Shown here piece after piece: positions 7,553 to 15,674 of a DNA stretch of 57,416 nt. The notes under the pieces are model-generated. The model did not search any database, was not told the DNA's origin, and saw only the letters and a list, made by a program, of their open reading frames with translations. Origin of the DNA: Eubacterium sp. UBA4343 (GTDB lineage: Bacteria; Bacillota; Clostridia; Lachnospirales; Lachnospiraceae); the NCBI GenBank assembly GCA_002394235.1, contig DGTF01000061.1, positions 88,116-145,531 on the forward strand, written 5' to 3'. Each line of letters starts with the position of its first letter. Position 1 is the stretch's first letter. The position numbers were made by a program, and so were the translations under genes.

Positions 7553-8203
7553 CTACTCTCTAACGAAGTACACATTTTCTCTAGATCTAGTAATCGCAAC
7601 ATATAACTTATTTCTTGTTAACGGTGCAAGCTCGGATAGCTTCCCAGCGTTATATTTCTGCATTGTGCTCTTGTTCAGCATAACGCAGACATTTCCATAA
7701 CAATCCTCTCCCTTGGTATCGCCCCAGTTTTTATGGCTGGGACCATATTTTGCACTGTTCTGATAATGAAGTTTTACAATGCTTTCATCGCAGAGAATTC
7801 TTTCAATCTTTTCCGGGGCAGACACAATCTGAATCACGGTATTATCAGTGCGATTGGAACTCATGCGTATTCCAAGATTAGCCGATATATAGTCACAGAT
7901 AGTCCGGCTACATCTCCAGCTATTAAGAAGTGTCGTCGTATCTGGCGTTACTCCTTTGTCCTCAAACCGCTTCATGTACTTTATTGGATCATCGAATAGG
8001 TTTTTATTAACATTGCCATCGAGGCTGGTATTGTATGTGTGCTGGAAGAAGTCTCCTACGAACAGCATATTAATGTTGGCTTCCATAAGCTGTTCAAGGA
8101 AACTGAAGTCTTTCCCGGAAATATCCTGCACCTCATCAGAGTATGTCAACGAAGGTCTAACAGGTTTTTTGTGTGAATTCCAGTGCGAGCATTTCCACCG
8201 CAA
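7553..8203 (-). pseudogene. C-terminal half of a UvrD-type superfamily 1 helicase
   Basis: From about residue 21 the sequence shows SF1 motifs. SDEVQDISGKDFSFLEQL is motif II (DExQ), NMLFVGDFFQHTY is motif III (GDxxQ), SWRCSRTICDYI is the motif IV region, and NKLYVAITRSRENVYFV is motif VI. The Walker A half (motif I) is missing, and the first ~20 codons do not fit the family, so the 5' half was deleted. Intact relatives unwind DNA and occur as stand-alone repair enzymes and in defence systems such as Gabija (GajB). The break lies just after the 38-aa membrane-peptide gene. Confidence 0.7.
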
Positions 8204-8221
8204 ACCAGGTTTAATATACCA

Positions 8222-8338
8222 TCATGATTTTTTATTGAGAAAGTGCATAACTAGTGCTACGACAATCAAAATAATCCCGCCTATTGGGAAAACAAACAAC
8301 AGAACGATTCCTAAAACTAACAAAACCCAAAATAGCAT
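8222..8338 (-). CDS. 38-aa hydrophobic membrane peptide
   Basis: A short ORF starting with ATG at 8338, with a strong AAGGAGG site that overlaps the stop codon of the 496-aa gene upstream (8349-8351). The product begins MLFWVLLVLGIVLLFVFPIG, continues hydrophobic, and ends in MHFLNKKS, so it could span the membrane once or twice with a basic tail. The tight spacing says it is translated from the same mRNA as the nuclease-like and Rossmann-like genes. Possible roles are a membrane anchor, a toxin-type peptide, or an inhibitor or partner of the hydrophobic domain of its neighbour. None is shown. Confidence 0.6.
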   Translation of the reverse strand: MLFWVLLVLGIVLLFVFPIGGIILIVVALVMHFLNKKS

Positions 8339-8348
8339 ATCGGCCTCC

Positions 8349-9839
8349 TTAAAATAAATATCCAACTAAGTCTGCCTTGATAAGTCCCCGCTTGAGAACG
8401 GTAATATTCACTCTCTCGGCATCAGCATTTATTGCTCCTGCTGTCTCATACCCTAATGTTTGTGTCCCTGCAGATGAGACTTTAGCACTCTCGTAGTCCA
8501 AAACATCAACGCCAATACTTTTTAAGAGATCTTCTGGCAATTTATAATCCTGCTTTACTAATCCAAATAACGTAAAGCCACTATCGACGCAGAGCGACAG
8601 AAGGCATTCCTTAACCCCAGTATGAACAACACTTCCCAATATGGATCCTACAAAACTTGAAAGCAGAATGGCGAGACCAACACCTGGAAGTAATACTGAT
8701 GTTATCCTGCACAAAGTGGCTGCAGCTAGGGTTGAGAAAATTGATCTTGTCACTTCGTCTCCAAACTCTATTGCAGACATTTTTCCACATGAAGTCAAAA
8801 TGGAGTCCTTTATGACACACATTGCGAGATAACTTATTGCGCCTATCATCTCAGGTGATGCATTCTTTAGAGTGTCACCAAGCATTCCGCTGAGTGACGC
8901 TTCTGTCAGGCATGCTGCTACACTTCCGGTTAAAAAGCCCTCAGTAATGGACACTCCAGTTCTGGTGCCAACTCGTTTTAAGTCATCTTCATCTATCGTT
9001 TTCTCATTGGCAACTTTTAAGATACTTTCTATCAGTACAGGCGCAATTTGAAGGATAGCTGAAATCTCAGCGGCGGTGATACCTGCTTTAAGGCTTCTCG
9101 ATAAAAGCATCTTCATATTGATAAAGTCTTTAGGAGATAACTCCATTGTTTCGGCATTGGCTATTCCCTTTTTGGCATCTTCCGCTAATTTTACCATTTG
9201 CTCATTGCTGGCAGGTTTTGAATTAACGCCTGCATTATCAGATACAACAGTCGAAATGTCTCGGTTAAATCTTTCGGCATTCTGCGGCCTAATAGACAAC
9301 TCTTTTAGATATCTTTTTCTTAGATAAATCCTAGCTTCCTCTACCAACTGATCATCATCAGCTACTAGGCCAATCTGATTTTTATATAAAGGAGAATACT
9401 TTGCCTCATCAACTGTCATATTATATTTTGCCGCAAATTCCTCAATCGTTAGCTTTGCCTTGCTTTCAAGATAAGGAGTTACCGATAAAGCTCTTGCCGT
9501 AGTTTCTCCATTTGAATAATATTTTGCCTGCCAGCTCTTGCCGAAATTAGAAATAATGTCAGGAGATCCCAGTCCGTTAACTCTCGGCAAAAAAACTCTA
9601 TGTTCTGACTCTTTAGCAATCGCATCCGCATTAAAAGTAAGCCAATGCCAATACTCAGCCACATCACCTTTTAAAAAGCTAGGAGATTTTTGAGATCCAC
9701 TAAAGTTCTGATTATTAATATCAAACATATCGTTCAACCCAGAATTGATCTTTTCAACATATTCTGAGGTTTGTCTTGCCGTCATGAACGCTCCGCTATT
9801 ATTTGAAAATTCATCAAAGCCTTCTTTTACGCCTTGCAT
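8349..9839 (-). CDS. Nuclease-like N-terminal domain plus hydrophobic helical domain, putative defence effector
   Basis: This is a 496-aa protein. Residues of about 55-130 contain KGDVAEYWHWLTFNADAI and then SPDIISNFGKSWQAKYY. The E...D...QxK spacing resembles a PD-(D/E)XK nuclease core, and similar E-WH-TFN plus D-KYY proteins occur, uncharacterised, in Clostridia. Residues of about 290-420 are a run of Gly/Ala-rich hydrophobic helices (GFLTGSVAACLTEASLSGML, LLPGVGLAILLSSFVGSILG). The start at 9839 has a GAGAGGAGAA site, and the upstream gene stops 6 nt earlier. With that gene and the 38-aa peptide it forms a compact AT-rich operon. Nuclease and membrane roles are inferred from pattern only. 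Confidence 0.6.
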   Translation of the reverse strand: MQGVKEGFDEFSNNSGAFMTARQTSEYVEKINSGLNDMFDINNQNFSGSQKSPSFLKGDVAEYWHWLTFNADAIAKESEHRVFLPRVNGLGSPDIISNFGKSWQAKYYSNGETTARALSVTPYLESKAKLTIEEFAAKYNMTVDEAKYSPLYKNQIGLVADDDQLVEEARIYLRKRYLKELSIRPQNAERFNRDISTVVSDNAGVNSKPASNEQMVKLAEDAKKGIANAETMELSPKDFINMKMLLSRSLKAGITAAEISAILQIAPVLIESILKVANEKTIDEDDLKRVGTRTGVSITEGFLTGSVAACLTEASLSGMLGDTLKNASPEMIGAISYLAMCVIKDSILTSCGKMSAIEFGDEVTRSIFSTLAAATLCRITSVLLPGVGLAILLSSFVGSILGSVVHTGVKECLLSLCVDSGFTLFGLVKQDYKLPEDLLKSIGVDVLDYESAKVSSAGTQTLGYETAGAINADAERVNITVLKRGLIKADLVGYLF

Positions 9840-9845
9840 CTAAGA

Positions 9846-10388
9846 TCATTCTCCTCTCAAAAAATTCTCGAGAAAATCATGATAAAAGACAGAAATAAGG
9901 CATTGATATCTCTGCATTCTCATCTCAGCTTTCCACTTCTCAAATGGTAAAAATGTAACCAGTTTTGCAGCATAGTTAATTTCATGAATGTTGGACAAAT
10001 ATGATTTCGTGTATTTTATAAAATCATCTTTTTCCTTAATCATCCCTGCATAACCCAGAAGTTCATCATCTACCATCAAAAGCGCCTGAGAACCTAACGA
10101 ATAATATTTCATATGAAATTTCTCATATTTTTTATTCATTGTTTCCCAAGAGAGCAACTTACTTCCAATAAAAATTATTTTCTGATTTGATGATACTGTC
10201 GGCTTACTATCCTCATAATTTTTTTCAGACCACGTCAGGGCGGTAGTTCCGTCTTTGCAACCGACAATTTTACCTTCTTTATCATTATGCTGACTTATAT
10301 ATTGCTTAAGCATCTCTCCAAACGGCATCGTTTCTTTTGCGCAAACAATAATAAGATCCGCATTAGGTCTATTGTTCTGTTCATTCAT
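9846..10388 (-). CDS. 180-aa protein, possibly Rossmann/TIR-like, first gene of the putative defence operon
   Basis: The start is the ATG at 10388, preceded by GGAGGTG with a 7-nt spacer; the frame extends upstream without a ribosome binding site. The sequence alternates short hydrophobic strands and helices: DLIIVCAKET, KIVGCKDG, QKIIFIGSKLLSW, ALLMVDDELLGY. This would suit a nucleotide-binding or TIR/SLOG-like fold, but no diagnostic motif is visible. It lies 6 nt ahead of the nuclease-like gene, so the two are very likely co-translated. A sensor or regulator of that neighbour is a guess. Confidence 0.5.
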   Translation of the reverse strand: MNEQNNRPNADLIIVCAKETMPFGEMLKQYISQHNDKEGKIVGCKDGTTALTWSEKNYEDSKPTVSSNQKIIFIGSKLLSWETMNKKYEKFHMKYYSLGSQALLMVDDELLGYAGMIKEKDDFIKYTKSYLSNIHEINYAAKLVTFLPFEKWKAEMRMQRYQCLISVFYHDFLENFLRGE

Positions 10389-10428
10389 AAAACGGCACCT
10401 CCGTATAAATCCCAATCAGACACAAATC

Positions 10429-10457
10429 AAGGCATGAAGTTTTTCGCCTCATGCCTT
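10429..10457. promoter_or_regulatory. Perfect 9-bp hairpin upstream of the putative defence operon
   Basis: AAGGCATGA and TCATGCCTT pair across an 11-nt loop, about 40 bp upstream of the start at 10388. No T-run follows on either strand, so it is not a typical terminator. It could be an operator or a 5'-UTR stem. Confidence 0.45.
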
Positions 10458-10657
10458 GGATAGTTCAATGTGAAACGAAGCCGTGCGTGCAAACTTCATT
10501 GACATCTATTTTATCATCTTTATGATTTTTTTACTATAGAATGTATGTTTATTGTGCATAATTACTATTGTCAATCTATTTTCAACCTTCCAGCATCCTC
10601 TTCACCTCATTGTGAACTTCCTGGAAAAAGTACCCTAAAGAGCTTTTGACTGTCGAA

Positions 10658-10876
10658 TCAATAGTTGAAGAGAAAGTCATCAAGGTCGATGAGAGCTTCC
10701 TTCAGCTCCGGATTCCGTTCGCGCTGAATCAAACTTTCGATATCAATCGCATCCGCGTCGGTGTCTTCCGCGGAAAGGTCATAGGACATCTCCACCAGCC
10801 TTGAGAGAATCTCCGCTTTCTTCGTTTTGTGGGTGAAACAGTATTCCTCAATCAGGATTCTCGAATACTCATGCAT
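10658..10876 (-). CDS. Second small ORF downstream of the IS1634-type transposase
   Basis: About 72 aa from the ATG at 10876, which overlaps the end of the 82-aa gene by 8 nt; an alternative start at 10894 would give 78 aa. GAGGAAG lies just upstream of 10876. The protein is acidic and helical (MHEYSRILIEEYCFTHK ... LKEALIDLDDFLFNY). No family is recognised. Its position as third gene of a transposase operon suggests a passenger or accessory protein of the element. Confidence 0.5.
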   Translation of the reverse strand: MHEYSRILIEEYCFTHKTKKAEILSRLVEMSYDLSAEDTDADAIDIESLIQRERNPELKEALIDLDDFLFNY

Positions 10877-11117
10877 CAGCTTCTTCCTCCTCATTCTTCG
10901 GAGAGTTTATGAAAGTCAGGATCTCATCAAGGGAATGGGCGCTGCTTTCCAGAGCCTTCAGGATCATATCCCTTTGTTTTGCCCTGCGTATATCATACAG
11001 CTTTTTGAGCTCGTCGATCGCCTTTTCATGAGCGATTCGTGTCTTTTCTGCCTTTTTCTCTGCCAGCTCGATCTTCAGTTCCAGTGTTTCAGCCGAATTC
11101 CGCCGTGTTCTTGCCAT
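10869..11117 (-). CDS. 82-aa basic coiled-coil protein linked to the IS1634-type transposase
   Basis: The start at 11117 lies 3 nt before the transposase stop, so it is translationally linked. The N-terminus is basic (MARTRRNSAETLELK). The middle is a long coiled coil with heptads of Leu/Ile and Lys/Glu, and the end is acidic (NEEEEADA). The KALESS...DEILTFI segment recurs in the fragment at 3996-4091, showing that this small protein travels with more than one element. A role in transposition or its regulation is inferred from linkage only. Confidence 0.55.
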   Translation of the reverse strand: MARTRRNSAETLELKIELAEKKAEKTRIAHEKAIDELKKLYDIRRAKQRDMILKALESSAHSLDEILTFINSPKNEEEEADA

Positions 11118-11119
11118 CG

Positions 11120-12835
11120 TTATGCTCCCTTCTTACTGTCGGATTTTTCCTGCAGGTTTTTTCCTATCTCTTTTGCCTGGTACCGGACATTCCCTTCATC
11201 CATGTGAAATGCAGACAGGATCGTTTTCTGCGTTTTCGTAACTGCGTGGTCCAGACGGTATACGCCGTCCAGCTGCCTGATCATGACGATCTTCTCCAGT
11301 TCTTTTAAAGCCGCCGGAACCGTCATGTAATTCGGCCGCTTTGCCATTGTCTCACAGCATTCCTTCAGTTCCGTATACAGCCTGCACCGCAGGATCAGTG
11401 CAATGAACTGGATAAAAATCTTTGAGGCGAGCGCCTCGTCGGAGCACACGCGCATGCTGGTGTTTCCGAGATAAGATTTATCTGCACGGAACAGCTTCTC
11501 GGAAGCGTCCCGGCTCTTATACTTATCCAGTGCCTCTCTTGCTGTCATCTTGTCTGTTGACACGATTGCAAAGTATCCTGCCAATGACAGTTCCAGTTCA
11601 ACAGCAGATGTGTTTTCTTCTGCCAGCTTCAGCGTTTTTCCATCTTTTTCATAATGAAGATAGAAATGATCATTGACTTCCGGTCCGAACGGGCCGCATT
11701 CCTTTCCGACGCACTTGTTAAGATAGTGTTTGAGTCTGCGGATTCTTGCCTTGATTTCCTGCTTCTCTCCGTAAGCACGGCTGTCACTGTAATACAGGTG
11801 GACATGCTTTTTCTTTTCGTCTCCTTCAAACAATACGCATTCCACACTCGTTCCGTAGACATCATACCGGTCGATGTAATGGATTCGTTTGCCTTCAAAT
11901 GTCCCCTGATTTTTCAGTATGATCCCCCGGATGAAATCTTTCATCCCTTTGATCATGATCAGATAGCTGTATCCATGCCTCTCGATATACCCAAGGTTTT
12001 TCCGGCTGAAGCATCCCCGGTCAAGGATGAAGCCGAGATTCCGGTATCCATAGCCGTACGCCTTATCGATCATGCAGGTAAGCTGGGACATGTCGTTAAT
12101 ACTGCCCGGGTATTCCTCATAAAACAGCGGCTCCCTGTTTGCCGTATCAAAAGCAACGGAATAGTTGAAGATTGGCGTTCCTTGATCCACCTTGGCCTTT
12201 CCAAACTCGACGATATCGATGTCACCCGCCTGAGAGTTCTTATTCGTGGAATCATAAGAAATATAGATCCTCTGTCGTTTGCTGCGGGGACTATTCCAGC
12301 TGTTCAGAAAGCCCAGGATCTGTTCCGGTTTCAGCGCCTGCAGAAAATCCGACACTTTGGAGTCTGTGTACACCCTCATCCCTGGCGTGAAGAGAGGGTG
12401 GCTGTATGCGTGGTCCGGGTAATACTGGGCAGCATTATTCTCACTGAGGATACTGTAACAGGCCAGGTCAAGGACGAAACCGGCGTCCTTCGTATCCATG
12501 TGTTTTTCCAGCATTGGCCGGATTTCTGTTTCCGTGATCAGCTTGTGCAGCACAACATAAGACCCGATGCTCAAGTAAGGGCTTCTTGATGAACGATCCA
12601 CCTCTTCCGGCAGGGCAGCGTCGGGAAAGTATTTCAGGTAATTCTGGTTTGGATACATCTGGTCCGGGGTATCCTTATCCACTTTTCCGATCGATGCTCG
12701 TTTCGGATAGGTGATCTGCTTTACCGGATCATAGGTCCGATCATACTCATACTCGATGAACATTTCGCCGCCGCGGTTCTTACGAACGAGCTTTCCGGAA
12801 GTCTCCGGAACCGGCACCTTAAACTTCATAAACAT
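11120..12835 (-). CDS. IS1634-family (IS4 superfamily) transposase
   Basis: This 571-aa protein has the features of IS1634-type DDE transposases. It has an N-terminal region with RTYDPVKQITYPKRASIGKV, a catalytic segment ISYDSTNKN (first Asp), then GFILDRGCFSRKNLGYIERH (second Asp region), the YSDSRAYGEKQEIKARI insertion, and a C-terminal SLAGYFAIVSTDKMTAREAL ... IFIQFIALILRCRL (helix with the Glu-containing YxxR-type region). Length is normal for the family. The frame is intact, so it may be active. It cuts and pastes its own element; the two small downstream ORFs are co-transcribed. Confidence 0.8.
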   Translation of the reverse strand: MFMKFKVPVPETSGKLVRKNRGGEMFIEYEYDRTYDPVKQITYPKRASIGKVDKDTPDQMYPNQNYLKYFPDAALPEEVDRSSRSPYLSIGSYVVLHKLITETEIRPMLEKHMDTKDAGFVLDLACYSILSENNAAQYYPDHAYSHPLFTPGMRVYTDSKVSDFLQALKPEQILGFLNSWNSPRSKRQRIYISYDSTNKNSQAGDIDIVEFGKAKVDQGTPIFNYSVAFDTANREPLFYEEYPGSINDMSQLTCMIDKAYGYGYRNLGFILDRGCFSRKNLGYIERHGYSYLIMIKGMKDFIRGIILKNQGTFEGKRIHYIDRYDVYGTSVECVLFEGDEKKKHVHLYYSDSRAYGEKQEIKARIRRLKHYLNKCVGKECGPFGPEVNDHFYLHYEKDGKTLKLAEENTSAVELELSLAGYFAIVSTDKMTAREALDKYKSRDASEKLFRADKSYLGNTSMRVCSDEALASKIFIQFIALILRCRLYTELKECCETMAKRPNYMTVPAALKELEKIVMIRQLDGVYRLDHAVTKTQKTILSAFHMDEGNVRYQAKEIGKNLQEKSDSKKGA

Positions 12836-12852
12836 GGCATACCCTCAGATAA

Positions 12853-14319
12853 GGGGGGTGCGGACAAAAAGCTGGACTTTGAAGGGCTCTGAAAAGGAGC
12901 ACGAAATGTATTCAAAAGAACAACGAGAAAAAGCGTTGGCATTGTATGATAAATGCCATTCCGTCACAAAAGTCATGCAATCGCTGGGGTATCCAGAGAG
13001 TCGGGCAGGTCTGTATCTATGGTTAAAGCAACGAAATGCTCCTCCCAAGAAGAAAGCTGAACGAAAACAAATAAATAATGCACCAAATCATCCCCTTCAT
13101 CCATCACTTGAAACAAAGCTTGCTATTCTTCATCGTTGCTTTATCGAAGGAGAAAACGTACAATTAGTCTCAGAAGAAACAGGATACAGTCGCGCTTCCA
13201 TTTATACATGGCGTCGAAAATATCTATCCGGAGGGCCGGCAAGACTAATGAATTCCAAAGATGATCCAAGAGGTATACTTAAGAAGGGAATACCTTCTTC
13301 AACGAACGAGATCTCTTCGCTCAAGCAACAGATGGTGGAAATGCAGCTTGAGATAGATATACTGAAAGAGACCATCAATGTCTTAAAAAAAGACCCAGGC
13401 GTCAGCAAAGCTCCATTGAAGAACAAGGAGAAGGCAGCAATCGTTGACGCCTTAAAAGATCGATATACGCTGCCAATGATTTTAAGAAAGTTAGAAATGC
13501 CCAAAAGCAGTTACTACTATCAAAAAGCCAGGTCTGATCGTATCGATAAATATCAGGAACTGCGGAAATCGATCAATGCTGCTTACTATGATAACAGAGC
13601 TTGCTATGGTTATAGGCGGATTCACGCCGTGCTCAAAAAGAATGGGTTCACAGTCTCTGAAAAAATAGTGCGTCGACTGATGCGGGAAGAAGGGCTGTTT
13701 CTGAGAATTAAATCGAGACAAAAATACAGTTCTTATAAAGGGGAAATATCTCCTGAAGTGCCGAATCTTGTACAACGGGATTTTCATGCAGAATGTCCCA
13801 ATCAGAAGTGGCTGACAGATATCACAGAATTCGCAATTCCTGCAGGAAAAGTATATCTTTCTTCTATTGTTGATTGCTTTGATGGCATGCTTCCTGCATG
13901 GACGATAAGCACAGCACCAAACGCAGCTCTGGTAAATGAAATGCTGGATAAGGCTATTGCTACTTTATCCAAGGAAGAGTATCCTCTGATCCACAGTGAT
14001 CGAGGCTGTCACTATCGTTGGCCGGGATGGATTGAACGCATGAACAGAGCAGGTCTTAAACGATCCATGTCAAAGAAAGGGTGCTCTCCTGATAATTCAG
14101 CTTGTGAAGGATTGTTTGGCAGACTAAAGAACGAAATGTTTTATAGCCGGAAATGGGAAAATATCACCCTGCCAGAATTCATGAGTATCTTAAATGATTA
14201 CCTCGTTTGGTATAATGAAAAACGGATCAAGGTATCACTCGGTAACATGAGCCCTTTGGAGTACAGACGAAGTCTTGGAATTGCTACTTAGGCAGTCCAA
14301 GAAAATGTCCGCACCCCCC
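12853..14319 (+). mobile_element. IS3-family insertion sequence, nearly intact
   Basis: The ends are inverted repeats. The left starts GGGGGGTGCGGACA at 12853, and the right is its reverse complement, TGTCCGCACCCCCC, ending at 14319. A further shared ggact lies a few bases inside. The 1.47-kb element encodes one uninterrupted transposase. I find no clear 3-4-bp target duplication. The left flank is the IS1634 transposase start and the right flank is an IS21 tail, so insertion was followed by rearrangement. Confidence 0.8.
12906..14291 (+). CDS. IS3-family transposase (single-ORF form)
   Basis: From the ATG at 12906 (AAGGAG upstream) it gives 461 aa. The N-terminal part has two helix-turn-helix segments (KALALYDKCHSVTKVMQSL and ETGYSRASIYTWRRKYL), followed by a leucine-zipper-like helix (EISSLKQQMVEMQLEIDIL). 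A DDE integrase core follows: WLTDITEFAIP (D), LIHSDRGCHY (D), SACEGLFGRLKNEMFY (E), and the C-terminal YNEKRIKVSLGNMSPLEYR. IS3 elements usually need a -1 frameshift between two ORFs; here both halves are fused in one frame. The open frame continues upstream to 12756 but outside the element. Confidence 0.9.
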   Translation: MYSKEQREKALALYDKCHSVTKVMQSLGYPESRAGLYLWLKQRNAPPKKKAERKQINNAPNHPLHPSLETKLAILHRCFIEGENVQLVSEETGYSRASIYTWRRKYLSGGPARLMNSKDDPRGILKKGIPSSTNEISSLKQQMVEMQLEIDILKETINVLKKDPGVSKAPLKNKEKAAIVDALKDRYTLPMILRKLEMPKSSYYYQKARSDRIDKYQELRKSINAAYYDNRACYGYRRIHAVLKKNGFTVSEKIVRRLMREEGLFLRIKSRQKYSSYKGEISPEVPNLVQRDFHAECPNQKWLTDITEFAIPAGKVYLSSIVDCFDGMLPAWTISTAPNAALVNEMLDKAIATLSKEEYPLIHSDRGCHYRWPGWIERMNRAGLKRSMSKKGCSPDNSACEGLFGRLKNEMFYSRKWENITLPEFMSILNDYLVWYNEKRIKVSLGNMSPLEYRRSLGIAT

Positions 14320-14322
14320 TAT

Positions 14323-14442
14323 CATGCGATTATGGATTGTATTGCCTACGACTCCTATAAGATTGACATCGAGAGTGCTGATCCTACCAAAGACATTTCT
14401 ATGAGAGAAGTCAACGGATTGGATCCCGAACAAGCCAAGTAA
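14323..14442 (+). pseudogene. istB: C-terminal tail of an IS21 helper ATPase (IstB)
   Basis: The frame reads AIMDCIAYDSYKIDIES and then KDISMREVNGLD before TAA. This resembles IstB C-termini of the type IMDRI...MRE, compare ADAIMDRIVHNA...NMREFL in the copy at 17.2 kb. It is directly preceded by the IS3 right end, so the 5' part was removed. About 80 bp later comes an IS21-like terminus (CGCAATATTCA). Confidence 0.5.
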
Positions 14443-14532
14443 CAGTGTAATGCAAGTTGGGGTGGCTCCGTCAGTCCGGACAGGTAGCTCTCGCCACACC
14501 GGACAGGCGGCTCCGCCGCCCCGCAATATTCA
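14443..14532 (+). repeat. Right terminus of the truncated IS21-type element
   Basis: After the istB tail come GC-rich short repeats (ggacaggtagctc / ggacaggcggctcc), and the segment ends CGCAATATTCA (14522-14532). The complete neighbour element ends CGGAATATTCA (17375-17385). Multiple subterminal repeats are typical of IS21 ends. Confidence 0.45.
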
Positions 14533-14754
14533 GTTGATAAAAAATACTAAAAACCATTGTCTGACTACATTAGTAATAATAGCGTTTTTGAAATCTATTA
14601 GGTCTAGATCCTGAATTTGCTCTGTTCTCTTTATTGCACGAAACCATTGTAAGCGCTGTCGCCAGATCATTTTTTCTATTAACCGAACTTATGATTTTCA
14701 AAAAACGCCTTTAGTGCATTAGATTATTCAAATAGTTTATATGCAGAATCTTAC

Positions 14755-15501
14755 TTATCTCCAATAATATCCTATATCATAGTATGAACTAAATATTTCT
14801 GATTCAAGTTCTTGTTGTATCGTTGATTCATAGTCTATCTTCTCATCTAACATACAATCAAAATAATCTGCAATAGTATCCAAGTTATATCCAATCTCCT
14901 GAATTCTTTCTTTTATATTTTGCAAATCAATCGCTATCTCTTTATCAGTCTTGCCTGCATAAATATAGGGTGTCTTTTTATCGGACTGTAACGGATATCT
15001 TGAAAAATCTAGACTTTCTTTATTCTCCGGGATTCCATTATTGTCTGGATGAAGAAATAAATATAGCTCATCTATGTATTCTTTAAGATTCTTGTTTTGA
15101 ACATTAAATGTGCTAAATTCATCTGTATTATATTCTTTGCAATACTGTTTTATCAGCGCACATACTGTTTGATATAATTGTTTAATATCATGTCCACTAG
15201 AATACGTCTCAGATAAATCTAACAGCCAATGAAGAGACCACATTATTGATTTCAAATATAGTTCGATTGCATGATTGCAATTAAATAATATTGGAAAGAT
15301 GAGTTCATCTGATTTTTTGTCACTATTATCCGCCAAACATATAGCAGCCAAATCAATAGCTGCATGCATATAGCCTTTTGCAATAATATTAAAATTATGT
15401 CGTTGATCAGAATATCTCATTTGCCAATTTAAATATGCATTCTTGTTCCAATCTGTATTATATGAAAAAATAGATTTATATTCGCTATTTTTCTTATCCA
15501 T
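14755..15501 (-). CDS. 248-aa HEPN-like protein between two IS21 scars
   Basis: A helical, AT-rich gene. The segment FNCNHAIELYLKSIMWSLHW followed by SGHDIKQLYQTV resembles the helices of HEPN-type or AbiV-like proteins (polar residue, AIELYLK, then GH-x-x-x-L). The canonical RxxxxH ribonuclease motif is not evident, so it may be a HEPN relative without catalysis or a different helical fold. It stands alone between two IS21 remnants, about 220 bp from the upstream one, which fits cargo moved by mobile DNA. Function unknown. Confidence 0.5.
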   Translation of the reverse strand: MDKKNSEYKSIFSYNTDWNKNAYLNWQMRYSDQRHNFNIIAKGYMHAAIDLAAICLADNSDKKSDELIFPILFNCNHAIELYLKSIMWSLHWLLDLSETYSSGHDIKQLYQTVCALIKQYCKEYNTDEFSTFNVQNKNLKEYIDELYLFLHPDNNGIPENKESLDFSRYPLQSDKKTPYIYAGKTDKEIAIDLQNIKERIQEIGYNLDTIADYFDCMLDEKIDYESTIQQELESEIFSSYYDIGYYWR

Positions 15502-15674
15502 ATCTGATTACATCCCAAATATTAATGAATATTCCGGGCTCAGGGTACCATCATTCCGCAGAAGGATACCGTTCGTCCGCAACAGCGTACTTCTCTGATT
15601 ATCGAATAAATTTCGCGGCATAGTACTGTTTTTCCGCGCATGCGTACTGCGGCATATCTGGCGTAGAATCCAAG

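Larger units (their letters stand above)
10658..12852 (-). mobile_element. IS1634-type element with two small accessory ORFs
   Basis: One transcription unit on the minus strand: transposase (11120-12835), 82-aa coiled-coil ORF and ~72-aa acidic ORF, all overlapping or within a few bases. The upstream end is cut by, or abuts, the IS3 element whose inverted repeat begins at 12853. I could not find matching terminal repeats, so the outer borders are approximate. Confidence 0.55.

Noticed and set aside
7553..10388. Gabija defence system (GajA/GajB)
   Set aside because: The helicase fragment is GajB-like in type, but the neighbouring 496-aa protein has no OLD-type ATPase or TOPRIM motifs, and the P-loop fragment at 3506-3772 is 4 kb away and short.
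10429..10457. Hairpin as a rho-independent terminator
   Set aside because: The stem is perfect, but neither strand has a T-run after it.
12845..12852. Target-site duplication of the IS3 element
   Set aside because: The bases outside the two inverted repeats do not match for any length from 3 to 5, so no duplication can be claimed.
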